DNA of 64,000 bases from Loxodes magnus (Eukaryota; Ciliophora; Karyorelictea; Loxodida; Loxodidae): NCBI GenBank assembly GCA_946699065.1, contig CAMPDV010000316.1, forward strand, positions 288,059-352,058. The letters are read 5' to 3'. This document shows positions 12,426 through 25,890 of the stretch, in pieces; position 1 is the stretch's first letter; each line of letters starts with the position of its first letter. Made by a program: the position numbers and the translations under genes. The notes below the pieces were generated by a model. That model worked only from the letters and a program-made list of their open reading frames with translations, was not told the DNA's origin and ran no database searches.

Positions 12426-15400
12426 TTTTCTGAAAGAACACCATCGCAAGCATAGTGAGCAATAGAATTAAACAAAGCCTAGAAAAAATGGCACGAATAA
12501 CATTAGGATAATGGAAAAATATTTAGACACAAACTTGGTAAGAGTCATAGGGAATAACTAGGATAAAACTAATAAGCTTAATCTAAAACTTAAGGCGCTA
12601 TACGAACTTTAGAAAAATATGAATCAGCTATATTAAAGAAAATAAAAATTAGAATATAGAGAAAGAAAATAAAGTTAAGACTAGAATGTTTATAAATATA
12701 ATCAGGAAAGGAATTCAATTAAAAGTTGGAGGATACTATCACATGGAAAGAAATAAGCTTAAGAACTGTTAATATAAGGGGAGTTAGATCAAGCAAAGAA
12801 GAATTATGTACATTCTTGCAAGATAAAAGTATAGATCTAATGGCAATATAAGAAACATTCGTGGAATAAAACAATAAAATGCCTTTATCTAAGGGTATAG
12901 AGCAATTTTAAAAGAGGGAAAGAGCACAACAAAGGAGTAATTTTTTATGTAAAGGCTTAACTCGCAAACAGAATAAAAGAACTGGACATAGCTGGGTTTA
13001 ATCGAGCAGAAATATTCTAAGGAGACAGAATGATATGCATCAGTTTAGACAACAGGATAGTAATAGCAAATGTTTATGTGCTAACAACCACTTAACCCGA
13101 CTAACTTCTTCCCTTTTATGATAGACTCAGACAATTCTACATATGACAAAAAGTATGAGAAATATAATATTAGGTGACTTCAATGCACATATTCCACAGT
13201 TTTTAATAAAGAAATTAATTAGGCAGGAAAGTAAGTACTAAATTTAATGAGAAAATTTAGATTAAAGCGTAAAGATCAATAACAAGATCCAACTTACATT
13301 ATAACCAGAAGAAGGTAAAAATTAAAAAATAGATACTTCCTAGCCTATCAATTTATTACGCAAGACATAGTAAATACGAAATTCTACTAAGAAAAACTGT
13401 TAGAGGACCATCAACATGGTTAGTTAATAATCAAAATATTAGATAAGATAAAAAAGATACAAAGAAGGATATTTCATCAAAAGTCAAAGTAATAAAAAAC
13501 TTAATAGATTTTTGAAAATGAGCTAGCGAGATAGACTACTTATAATTGTAGAACATGGATAATGATATCTTTTATAGTAAATGATATGAAAAATCCAAGA
13601 AGGTGCAGAAGCAATTTGTGGATATTCTGATATCTTATAGAAAGAAATATAAATACACGGAAGAGACAAAAAAGTTAAGAAAATAATTAAAAAAGTTAGC
13701 AAAGTAAGTTAAACAGCTAATAAGATAAGGAGTAACAAATATTTATAATATAATAAAATTAAGTTAAAAGCAAAACAAGACATAAGAAATCAATTTAACA
13801 TATTCTTGGATTCTCTCAACAAAGGGAACATGAGGCTTGGAAATGAATAAAAAGATGAATCAGTCAAAGAAAGTAAATTTCATGAATATTAATAAATGAA
13901 CAAGATACAGAAAGATTTAGAAATAGCTGGAAATATCTATTTAAACGGTGATAGTTAGCTTCCATAATAATTTAAAAACAAGTATCGATATAAATTCAAC
14001 TAGAGGAAATAAAAAATTGTTTAAAAAAGCTACATTAATGAAAAGCAGCAGGATCGGATGAAATATAAACAAGGGTTATAAAAGTAGATGGGAAAAAATC
14101 ATAAGCATAACTTTGGGATCAATTGAACATAATAAAGAGTGGCAAAATACCAAAATTGGTTAAATAATCTTTCATAATTTATCTACATAAAAAGGAAGAG
14201 TTGATAACCCAATGAACTATAGGCCAATTTCACTTACAAATATTTCCCTAAAAATCATTGATCACTAATTAATTAAATGATTATCTAAGCAAATATGAGG
14301 AAGAACTGCAATGTGAGTTTAAAGTAGGAAAATCTCGCTCATAACAGATATTTAACTTAAGAATAATTCAAGAATGAACTACAAAAATGATTAGGAAACT
14401 ATAATTCTCTTTATAGATATAAAAACACATTTGATTCATTAAAAAGAAAAGATATATGATAAATACTGAATTACATAGAGAATAAATAATTTAATTGCAG
14501 CCAGAAAATTCAAAAGTAATAATAAATTAAAAGTAAAGGATTTAATATCGCGAGAATTTGCTGAAAAAGAAGTAAAATAAGGTATCTCTTGCTCGACTAT
14601 AATTTTAAACATAATAATAAACTAGCTAATTAAGTCAAAAAAGTAGGTATTACTATAACATGTCATTCGGAAGAAGTAAACAGAGGAGAAATATGAAGAA
14701 GCGTTAGCATATGCGAATGAAATAGTAGGAATTGATTATATGGATTAACTGGAAAACATTATTGACATTCTATAAAATTGATAAAGTAGATATAGTATGG
14801 AAATAGCTGAAAACTAAATGGAAGATATGAAACGGAAAACGTATGAAGGAAGTTGAAACTATCAGAATTAACTAAATAGAGATAGAAAAATCAAGATAAT
14901 TAAAATTCTTGGGACACTGAATTCAAGAAAATATCTTAATCTAAAAACACTTAGATGAAGAATAATGGAATGTTAAAAAAGCTAGGCATGAATTCTGAAT
15001 AACTAACAATATAAAAGGAATAACATCATATAATGCAATGATTATTCTAAAATATTTCGTAAATTATGGTTATGGTAGCAAATTTATCCCATTTACGGAA
15101 GAAATAGCGGATACGAAAAATTAAGTAAACTAGAAATATTTGAATGCAGGTCGCTGAGAGAAATCACAGACAGTCCTTTTTGTACTTAAAATGAAATAGT
15201 AGAAAATGAACTCTAATTTGTAAAATTTTAATTCTATCTATGATAAAGAATTATATTTAGAAAAAATTATAACTCAATTAGAATCAAATAATGGATGGGT
15301 AGCTTTGCAAATAAATGAAGAGAAACAACGACTTGCTCGAAATATACTCAAGATAAGTAATGGAAAATTATAGATTAACGATTAAATACTTGTGCAAGAC

Positions 15401-16360
15401 AAATGGAATGAAAAAAATTTAAAGTAACTATATAAGAGGCAATTAAGGTTCATGACAGTGTGAAAACCATGAAAAAAATGCAAGAAATGATAGCCTGTCA
15501 AAGATATAGATGCTGATGAATAGAACAATTTGCTCAAGGACCTCAGAACTATCTAAGATATAACAAGCATAGTAAACAAGAAGTCTACTATCTTTTTAGA
15601 TTGAGGGTAAATTATAGTGGAGTGGCATAAACACTGAAAGAGAGATACCTAATAGGTAGCTCAATCTGTTAATTATGCAAAAACGATAAAGAAGATGAGA
15701 ATCATATTATACAAAAATTGTATAGAATATTAAGAAGAAAGAAAACTATTCACTTCAAATTTACTAAACTTATAATTAATAATTGTATAACCAGATAAAA
15801 TTTTCTAAGTTTGGGCTTAATAGAAATTGTCTAAGGAAATAATAAATTTGAATATTTTATACGATCCATAGAAATATAACTAAGAATATAATAGATACAA
15901 TCATAAGGGACTTCATCAATGATATAATGGAAAAGAGAAAAGAAGGTTATTTTAAAAAATTATACCTTTCTTTAAAAACATTGAAAAAGCTAAAGAGTAG
16001 GTTCCAATGAATATACATGAATATTTAACCAACTTTCGAAGGACAAATTTAAAATGCTAGATTAATAATCAATTTTGGAACAGCATTGAAAAAAACTAAG
16101 AAGAAACAAAAAAAAGTTTACTGATAAAATGGCGATGGAAAAAATGTAGTTAATATAAAGAAAACAAAGTCTAGGAAATCGAATATACTTATTTAGAATA
16201 ATTTATTTAGAAAATTGACTCAAATCTTTTTAGTGAAATGATAATGGGCCTCATTCAAGAAGAGATAGATCAAGAAGAGTGAAGTAAATAGATACGATAA
16301 AAGCGGAACGTATGCATGAATATATAAACATACTATTTCGTGGAAAGCCAAATAAAAGTG
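12426..16360 (+). mobile_element. LINE-type non-LTR retrotransposon, decayed
   Basis: With the ciliate code the element shows an apurinic-endonuclease domain ('NIRGVRSSKEELCTFLQDK' with 'LMAIQET', 12765-12870; 'ILGDFNAH' at about 13170) followed by a reverse transcriptase ('NYRPISLTNISLKIIDHQ' at about 14215; 'FIDIKTHFDSLKRKDI' at about 14415). The catalytic YADD box appears as 'AYANEIVG' near 14708, so the polymerase looks dead. Reading needs many frame changes. The element interrupts R1 immediately after 'ctactacaa'. A second 5' copy lies at 25891. The 3' end is set only by the loss of coding character; no poly-A tail or target duplication was confirmed. Confidence 0.75.
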
Positions 16361-16723
16361 ACTCCACGTTAATATATTATGTTTATTATGTAGATCCTTA
16401 CTTTCTTGATATTCCTTGCTCTTCTATTAATATTCTATTAACGATTTTTAATTAGGATATTAAAAGAAAACATATAAACTCATTTTGCAAAGCCTTTTTA
16501 GATTTGATCTTTTTTATTTTTGATTTTATGTTTCGTAATGATGTGAAGAGCCTGGCTGTGGGTTTATTACTGCAAAAACTATTAATCAGCAGATTTCGTC
16601 AAATATTCTACTTGGCATTTGGCAACTATTGAGGTGTATCTTGAGATCATTTCTAATTTTTTCCTTTTTTTCCTTTCTTGTGATTAATATTTTAATTACT
16701 TGATAATGATATTAGTGAAGAAG
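16361..16723. other. Spacer between LINE and gene B
   Basis: AT-rich sequence between the end of recognisable LINE coding and the first in-frame TGA of gene B. It could include the LINE 3' untranslated region. I see no gene on either strand. Confidence 0.4.
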
Positions 16724-19700
16724 TCATATAACTTTCATTATAAAGTATATAGAAATATGTATTAAACGAAAAGATAGAGAATAGATACTAGAAATGCTAC
16801 TAGGTTAATGGAATTAAAAAAATGATAGTATAAATGGAAGAATTGATAACAGAAGCATTAAAGCAAATAACATCATGAAAATAATATAGAAGACAATATT
16901 TAAAAATAAATTGCTATAATAAAATTTGAGGATTCTATTCTTTAGTTTCTGTATTCCATTTATAAAGATAAGTGATTAGAATGAAAATATTTAAAAATTT
17001 AAAAGTTAAATCTAAGCTTTCTCTGCTTTCTTAGTAATATTTATGAATTTTCTCTTCTTCTTTCTCATTTTTTAAGTTATTAACAATTTTCTAGATATAG
17101 AAATATTTGAAGTTTCTACTTTAGCTTCAGTATTGAATAATTGGCTTTAAATGAAGTGAGGTGAGTCTTCATTTGAATGTTCTTGAATGATTTAACTCTA
17201 TTAGTTTAAATCCTTATTAATTTCTATCTACAAATAAAAAATTACTATTGGATATTGTGTTACATCTACAGGAGAACAACTCTACAACTTTGCTTTTTAT
17301 TATTCAATTTGATAAGTCCTTTCTATTGGATTGTTAAGATCTTCTATTTCCATTTATTATGGTTATTTATAAGTAATCTCAGCTAAAGAGTCTTTATTTT
17401 ATGTTGGCTTAAAGAAACTTAAGGAATTTTACTCTTCTTCTATTTTTATTTTTCTAGCTTAAGTTTTTTATGTTTTTGATCTTATTTTAGTAATAATTTT
17501 TAGAGCTAATCTCTTAATTGAAGCAAAAAGGCATACAACTAAACTTGAAAGTACTAGAATGTTTGATGCTATAACTATCATTTAGCCACAGTTTTAAAGA
17601 GTTTCTGAGTCTAAGGAACTTAGCCCTGTTTACTATTCTTAATCATCCACAGTATAGAAATAAAAATTGAAAGTATAGCTTATTGACAGTAATATCTCTA
17701 AACAACACTAGAAAAAGTTTGTTCGCTTATCTTAAAAAGGTTTAATCCTTATGATATAGATAAGTTGAAGTAAACTTAGGGCTATACAAATGATTACTTG
17801 AGATAGGCAGTTATCTTATATGCAAACTAAGGTAACTGACAATATAAGTCTTCTTATTAGAAAAAAGGGATAAAAGAGTAAGGCTTTTCTCTCTAGTTTC
17901 AATTCATCAAAAACAGGATAATACTTCAGAAGGTAAGCTTCTATTTCTTCCTTTTAGTCTTCATTTTCTAAATTAATTCTATTCAGAATTTTAAAAAACT
18001 TGGACACTATTTAGAATAAGCGAACTATCATAAACATTTAAAAACCCTATAATTAAACATTACCAAGCAAAGTCAACCTGCTATAGTATTCATCGAACTA
18101 TAAGCATCCTTCAAGCTAGAATTGCTGATTTAAAGCAAACTTTGATATCCTAACTTTAAGCTAAAAATCAAATGCAAACTTATTAAAAGTCTGTAATGTA
18201 AATACTTTTATCTCAATCTAGATAATGTCTTGCAGTAAACAAATTTACCAATAATAAATAAAAGAAAGTCACTAAGCAGAACCATTCCTAGGATTATAAA
18301 ATTTGGGTATGTATTTGCAAGAAAATCGTTTTCTTCTTTAAATTTCTCTAAATAATCAAACTGCATCAACTAAAAGTTTCTATCAATCTTTAATGATTTC
18401 GATACTTAGTAAAGTAAGTTTTAGTTTTATTAATAGTAATAAGCTTATAGAACACTCGGTTTTTAAACTCTTATGTATGAATTTGTATAAAGCAATTCAT
18501 CTGCTAAAATCAGTTAAAAAATGTTCACTGAAGACTATGATGATTAGGAAACTAAAATATTAGTAGATGTGGAAACTAAAGCTAAAGCGTAACCTATGTT
18601 TTTTACTTATTGGCTTTACTCAACGACCTGCTTTTATTAATGTGATATGTTAAAACTATCTATGGTTATTTCTTAGAATTCTTTGTCTTAATCATTATTC
18701 TAAGTTTTATTCTAAGTTTAATGGTCTTAGTCTTCTTATTCTGATTCATAGTTTTCTTCTATATCTTAACTTTAGTAGCAAGTATTTCTCTCTGATATAA
18801 TAAAAGGTGAAAAGCATTCGTAACATATGGTTCCATCTTCCGAGCATTGCTTGCAATTATCGATTACTTGACTACAAGGGTGACATATTGATGTGTTCTA
18901 GTGATCTTATTCTGTGGCTGGGCATTACTGTACACAAGTATTAGAGGATATTTTAAAGGTTAGACATTTTAAGCATTGATCTTAATGTTGACAAGAAATA
19001 CAGTTAAAATGTATTTGTTAACATGATTTGCAATTATTAGTTTCATCTAAATAAAATCCACTTTAACATTCATAGCATTGCTTTATGTTTTGATGACATT
19101 TATAGCAATTCTCTATCTCTTAGTTACAAGGTTTGCAAACTTAATCTCAATCATAATCTTATTCTGTTTCATCACATTTGATTTGACATTTTTTTTATGA
19201 AAGATATAAAGATTTACATTATAAGCAAACTTTTTCATCTTAGCAAATAGCACAATCTTATATTATTTCTTCACAAGCAACACATTTATCTCCTTAAACA
19301 AAAAGATTACTATAACATTTATCACATACTAGCTTTCCATTGTTTTCGTGACATTGTTCACAATCATTTATTTCTGAACTACACAGTTTACAAATGTTAT
19401 CTTTATTTATGTCTTATTCATATTCTGAGCATTCATCTATGCATTCATTTTTAGATACCTTCTTATCACAAAACTAGCAAATATTTTAAGCATCGTAGTA
19501 GTAATTTTTTAAGCATTCATCAACACATTTACCATTTTAAGACTTTTTAGGTGCAAAGCATTTTTAGCATTCATTTTATGTGCAAAACTAACAACCTTCA
19601 ATACTTATGCTGCATAACTCACATTAATCAAAACTCTTTATCAAATACCCACCTTCACAAACCAAGCATTTACTTCCATCTTCAGTACATTCGATACAAT

Positions 19701-21615
19701 TACTTAATGCAGAGCTACAGAGCCCACATATTCTATCATTATCTTTATCTTATTCTGTAATAACACACTTAGAAACACATTTATTACCAGAAACTTTTCA
19801 CGGATAAGCGCATTCTCTGCATCTTAACTTATTAGAACATGAAACACAATTTTCATCTATTCCACTACAAGGATAGCATAAACCATCTGCTTCTAATATA
19901 TAGTCTGACATGCAGTTATAACAAACATCTCCAGAGCTTGAACATAACTAGCAGCTTTTAATTTAGGAGCTACAATTTTAGCATCTTGAGTATTAATCTT
20001 TGTAAGTTCCAGAGGGGCAATTCTCTACACATTAGTTATTATATAGATAAAGCTAATCTGAACATTAATAGCAAATCTCTCCAGAGCTTGAACAAAACTA
20101 GCAATATTTAATTTAGGAGTTGCAACTTTAGCAAGTTTAATTAGCATCTTAGTAAGTTCCTTAAGGACAAGTTTCTAAACATATATTATTATATAAATAA
20201 AGTTAATCTGAACATTGCAAGCAAATTTCTCCTAAGCTAGAACAAAGATAGCATTTTTAAATTTTTAAATTGCAACTTTAACATGTAAAATCTGATTCTT
20301 CATAAGTACTTGAAGGACAAGTTTCTAAGCATTAATTGCTATATAAAAAAAGTTAATCTAAACATTGATAGCAAATAACTCCATCTTAAGAACATTTTTA
20401 ACAGTTTTATATTAAAGTGTAGCATTATTTACATTATTAGTTTTACAGATAATATCCTTACTCGCATTCTAAGCACTTCACATCACTACAATTCTAGCAG
20501 TTACTTCATAACTATTAGCAGGCTTAACATATTCCGTCATTATCAGCGTCTTACTCATTACTTTAGCATTAATCTAAACATTTCTTATTTGTAAGTTTTT
20601 TACCATTCAAACAAGAAACACAAGCAGAGGAGTTACAACTTACACAATACTAGTCATATATTTAACAAGAAATACACTTATTATTAAGAAGATAATATTA
20701 GTTTGAGCATTTAGTACAGATATCTCCCAGTTAATTACACTCTTCACAATTAGTTAAAGTTTCATTACAAAAGTCACAGTAATTATCATAGTCACTATCT
20801 TGCTAAGTACTAGGACAAGTTTAGCTGCAAATTTTTTCTTTAGTAATTTTTAATGCACACACACATTAGTCACTCTGAAATGTTCAATTCTAGTAGCATT
20901 ATAAACAATTAGTTATATTAGTTCCATAGCAACTAGAACAATTAGCATGGCATTAAGGAGATGGCAAAGAAGTGAATCCTTGATAAGGCTGATTTAGAAC
21001 AGTTAATCAATCTTAAATTGATAAAAATTTATTTTTATAGTACCTTAAAGAAAACTAATATCCTCTATAATTATAACTTTATGCGAAGCTACCCTAGTAA
21101 ATAAAGCTAGTTGAACTAAACGCTACTATTGGTGTAAAATTTTTAGATGCTGTTTGCAACTAATTATCCATTTTTGAATGAGTTATATAGGAAATAACTT
21201 GTCCACTTTGATAAACTGAAACGGATACAAATACTCAAATATCACTAACAAAAGTAACATTATTATATATTCTTTCTAAGGTGGTATTCGTTCACTTTTG
21301 GACTATAAGCTTAGTATAATCAGGCTTAGCTTATACTAAAACAAGTTCAATATAGAAATTTTAATCATTTCTTAAATGTACGAAAACTCCTCAATTATAG
21401 GTATTTTATAGATTTTAATCGAACTTTAACCAGGAGGAAATACTAAATTAAGTTTATCCAGAAGGATCGAAACCATAAGCAAAAAAACGTTTATTAGCAC
21501 TTGGAATAGTAGAGGAACTAAAAGTTGGAACGTTAGGATCTAAAATATCAAAGAATTCTAAGGCGCCAACTTAGAATATTACGAGTAGAGATATGAGAAG
21601 GACTTTTAACGACAT
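16724..21615 (-). CDS. Cys-rich multi-pass surface protein, gene B
   Basis: Starts at ATG 21615 with a signal peptide (MSLKVLLISLLVIFQVGA). Next comes a lectin/LamG-like domain (about residues 45-200, 'TQFSISSW'), furin/TNFR-like Cys repeats to about residue 940, a Q/E-rich linker, and a membrane helix 'NFIILGMVLLSDFLLFIIG'. Exon 1 is exactly 1184 codons (21615-18064). A 17-nt intron (18063-18047) follows, then exon 2 with 'LKYYPVFDELKLERKALLFY', 'LIRRLILSVTLVCI', several more helices ('IVIASNILVLSSLVVCLFAS') and an acidic tail. Coding character fades at 'ITKKAEKA' (about 16990); the first in-frame TGA is 16724-16726, so the true end lies between. It shares its N-terminal half closely with A3 but has a different C-terminal half. 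It is divergent from gene E. Confidence 0.82.
18047..18063 (-). other. 17-nt intron of gene B
   Basis: On the minus strand it reads GTAATGTTTAATTATAG. It starts exactly after codon 1184 and is 2 modulo 3. Its removal joins 'AGWLCL' to 'GFQMFMIVRLFQIVSKFFK', the frame of all later helices. It sits at the homologous point to the introns of A1 and A3. Confidence 0.85.
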
Positions 21616-22573
21616 TTATAAAATGCTAAGAAAAAAAATTAAATTAAATATCTAAGTTTAGTTTAATAGCCTAATGCTTATTAAAATCATTCATTTATAA
21701 ATGATACTCTTTAAAAATAATAATCAAGTTATGTTTATATTTAATATGGATATCTCAATAAAGCTAAATGTATAGTTATTAAATTATAATTCTTTCTAAT
21801 TTCATAAGATTACTACCTCGATAAATAATTAGGAATTGAAAAGAGAATAGTAGATTAAAGCTATAATAAAATGATGCCTTTTTAATTATACAATGCTTTT
21901 GTATACATAATATGATTTTCATTCTGATTTACATAGCTATGCTTATGAAGCATTGCAACTAAATTTGATTAAATTTAGATATAAATGAAATAAGGGTAAA
22001 TGTAATACATCAACATACTAGAATTATTAAGATTATTTTTAATTAAATCTAGCAGTGTTTCTAAACTAAGCTTTGCTTTTATATATAATGCTTACTATAT
22101 TTCTGTCTCATATCTTTTTTATATGATTTAGAGCTTTACTAAGGAAAAAATAAAATGAACGCTTATTTAAAGATAACTATCTTAATAGGCAGATAAAGTT
22201 ATGTATTTTGTTATATTTGATAATATTTTTTGAAGGATTGTAACTCAGAATTCAAACTTAACCAGTCGTTGAAAATAAGTTATGAAGATTAATACTTGGG
22301 AAGAAATTTTAAGCAGCAGTTAAGTGCAGGAATTAAAGGGCTTTAGAATTAGTGAAATTTAATGCTACAGAAATTAAAAATTAATCACTCCCTGCTAGTG
22401 TATTTGGGAGCTTTTTAAGAAAAATGGATAGAGAACTGATTTCTGGATCTGAAATTAAATGTTTCCATAAAAGTTGAAGCTAAAAAATATAATATTGTGG
22501 CATTGGAAAATTGATAAAAGAGCTCAGCTAAAAAATAAAGGAGACATAGATAAAGATAATTCACCTTAAGAAG
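21616..22573. promoter_or_regulatory. Shared divergent promoter region of genes B and E
   Basis: About 0.96 kb of AT-rich DNA separates the two divergent start codons. The region and both flanking genes recur in inverted order at 34698-35734 between A3 and the truncated E copy, so the divergent pair was duplicated with its upstream region. No defined promoter motif could be assigned. Confidence 0.45.
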
Positions 22574-25500
22574 ATGAATTTATATTATATGGCGGCTAGG
22601 ATTTAAAGTGCAATCTTAAGTTAATAAGAGCAGCATATTATTTAATCTTCTACTACATCATATAATAATTTTTTAAATGCTAAAAGTAACAATCTAATAA
22701 TTGAAAAGTTACCTCTTAAAGTATCTTAGTAAAACAATTATAAGTCATTATTTTTCTTTGCTAGAGCTATTTTTTAATCTTGCTACCAGCTTATATCTTT
22801 TGATTTTATAATATCAACAGAAACTTCAATCATTTTTAGAGTATATCAAATATAAAGTCCCTTTAATGTAGGAAAAAGATTTTAACTCGAAAATCTTCCT
22901 TTAGTAACCAATCTCCTTTTCCTTATATCAGTTAGAAAACTTTAAAAGCTAATTAATTTGAGTAATAACTAATTCAATTCTTTCGACTATAGATATCAAT
23001 GGCATTAGCTCTAACATTCAGCTCTTTCTTCTCATCTTGCATAATCTTATTAGAGTATATAACTAAAGAAGTTTTATATTACCTTAATGAAGTTAATTTT
23101 TTGCTGATTAAGCATCTTTTAGTTTTTATAAAAATAACCTACTCTATCACTTCTGGTTAAAGTGAGAGAATACTTTTGTTAACTCTAATTCAAAAGAATA
23201 AAGTTAGAAGCATCAAGATAAGACTTATACTTTATATAAATCTACTATTGAAATAAAGAAAAAAGTTTAATTTTAATTACTAGCAAAAGAGTATCTCGAG
23301 TATCCTTTAAGTCTAATTTTATACTCTTTAATGGATTTAAAAGTAGATGAATTATAGAGTGGGAAGAAAGAGTTTTAATTACATTGTGAAGAGTTTGCTA
23401 AAAGATTAAATTTAAAAATTTATGCATATTTACCAAGAGCTTTATAAAGACTTCTACTTTATTTTAAATATAAGTAAAATGGTTCGGAAGCCTTTAGTTC
23501 TTAAACTATTGATAGTACCATTTAAGATGACATAACTCTTTATAAATACACAAGCAAAAAAAGTGAGCTTCTTGCTCTATTAATTATCCATTTAGCTCTT
23601 CTTTTATGTAAATCAATTGCTTTAAATAAGTGGAAAAGAAGATTATAAACAGCATTTATTAAACTCTTAATTTTAGCAATTCTACTAGCTTGCTTGATTC
23701 TTGCTCCTTTTTATATTTCACGCTATCTTTCACTATTCTTCAAGAAGGAATTCATACAAGAGCAAGGACTTCGGCTTTACTATTTTACCTTTATAAGTTT
23801 ATATTTATCAATTATGTTCCTTACAATGCACTGGCTTAAATAGCATAACCAAAAATATAAAATGAAGAAAAGTTATAAGGATGAGGATAGAGACCAGAGG
23901 GATAATAAGAAGATAAAGCAAAACCCAGATGAAAAACTTATGCAGTTACTCTTATATTCAATCAGATTCAAAGAACGCTATTTGATAACGTTATATCGCT
24001 GTTTTGTATATTTATTTAATACTTTTTATCAGAAGAAAGCTGCTTTTTGATTTCACCATAAATAAATATTCCAAGGTAGTAGTAGTGAACTTCATTCTCT
24101 CCATTTTAGATTGGATTAGCTTACCATTTTGAAGATTGTTTATATTTTCGGAATGGAAGTAAATTGGAAATGAGTTGATAGTAAACCTGAAGGGTTAAAA
24201 TAATTGTGAATAATAAGCAGCATATTTTTAATCTTAAAACAGCTATTACTGCTTTTACATGTGGTAATAATTATAATAATATGTCTTTTTCTACAATACT
24301 TACTATTTTCAAGTTTGTTATTACCCTAAAGAGAATTAGAAACTAACCTTCAGGTGTCAAGTAGTAGATCATAAGGAATGAAGGCATAAAATCACTTTTA
24401 GATTTTCTGTTTGTCGTCCTAATCATTTTTATATTCGTATCCTTACTAAGAATAAGAAAGTTTATTTAAGTTTTTAAATAAATCTAGTACTTGTAAGACC
24501 CAGATACTTATATCAAGTAGCAAATTATCTCACTGCCTTAATTTTCTATAATTGGAATAATATAAATTCCTTTTGGAATAGTTCTATTATTTTTCATTTA
24601 CATAACTTTTCTTTTTGCAGGAGATGCTAAAAGAAAAGTAAAAGAGAGTTAGAAATCTAGCGATAAGTATATAGACTATGAACTTATTATTTGCTAAAGC
24701 ACTTCATTGAACTTATCACTGACATTCCTTTCATTGCTATATAATATATTTTAATTATGGCTCTGCAGTAAGAAAATAAAATCAGTTACAATGATGCAAG
24801 TGTAACTGATTAGGAAACTCGACAATCTATTTCTTAATATCTAAGCATATAGTTTAAAAAACTCTAATGAAATAATAGGTTCCAACTTTTCCCGCCATGC
24901 AACTTAATTTGGAAGAAATCACTCGAATGAAGCAATAAAGGCTTGGAGGGACGAATACTCAATTTCACTAGGTAACAAAAGAGCAAACTAATTATCATTA
25001 AAATAACTCGGTTCAAGATATTGAGAGGAATGAAAGTTAACTACTAAGACATGTACAAATAAATCCTAAATATTGCAAAGTTACACAAATCAATGAAATA
25101 GGAAACATAAAAATAAAATGAAGATATCAGTAACTGAGAAATGGTGTTACTTACTTCAATTTCTATATACAGAAGCAATTTGGAAACTACAACCCCAATA
25201 CTGAAGATATTTTAAAGGAAGTTTAAGTAAACGAGTTTTTCAGAAAATTAGTGAATAATATGGATAAAGTATATCTAATTTTAAAATACTTCGACTGGTA
25301 TTATATTAATAGATTTTTGGTAAACAAGAGATCTTTCAAAGTATACAGAATGATAAATAGAAAAATATATAAATACCTACTGAACTAGAAGATTCTACTA
25401 ATACTACAACATAAAGAGCTACCCAATACACTACTACATAAGAAATTATTTAAGCTTGGTATAAACAGAAGAAAAACAAAAAAATATGGAAAAATAAAAC

Positions 25501-25852
25501 AATCGGTAGTTCAAACTTAGCAGGGTAAGTTTGACTAAAAGGTAAAATTATTACCTACCTAGAATTAAAGGAAGAAGAGGAGATACTTAAAATCCCAAAG
25601 TGATTCGAATTTTGGGATTACAAAGTAAATCTCAGTCATCCAGCGTTAAGAGACATTAAGGATTGTTAATAATAACTTAATAATACAGAAGAAACTCAGC
25701 AATTAAAGAGATAATAAAAATTTAAAGCAAATTAAATGAAATAAAAGCTTAAATAAGAAGAATTAATTATGTAAAAATAACAACATTAAGAGTAAATGTC
25801 CAAGGAAGATTAAATATAGTTAATATAATCAGAAAATTAAATGCGAGCTTGA
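22574..25852 (+). CDS. Multi-pass membrane protein with coiled-coil tail, gene E
   Basis: Start ATG 22574 (MNLYYMAARIQ...) is conserved as ATG in the homologue at 52714. Exon 1 (110 codons) ends at 22903. A 28-nt GT...AG intron (22904-22931) restores the frame into exon 2, which is continuous to about 24353. A second short intron follows, with possible ends between 24354 and 24375. About seven hydrophobic helices are visible, including 'LLALLIIHLALLLCKSIAL', 'LILAILLACLILAPFYI', 'FLFVVLIIFIFVSLL' and 'IPFGIVLLFFIYITFLFAG'. The C-terminus is hydrophilic, with Thr-rich and Gln/Lys/Glu coiled-coil stretches ('KANQMKQKLKQEELIMQKQQ'). TGA 25850-25852 lies 38 bp before a LINE insertion and is a plausible stop. 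The family is not recognised; it looks like a receptor- or transporter-like membrane protein of about 1070 residues. Confidence 0.65.
22904..22931 (+). other. 28-nt intron of gene E
   Basis: GT...AG, length 1 modulo 3. It lies exactly between the exon-1 frame ('RFQLENLPL') and the exon-2 frame ('LENFKSQLIWVITNSIL'). The exon-2 frame is supported by synonymous differences with the E copies at 34.4 and 52.3 kb. Confidence 0.7.
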
Positions 25853-25890
25853 ACCTTTAAAAGAAAAAAGCACAAATCTTTACTTCAATT

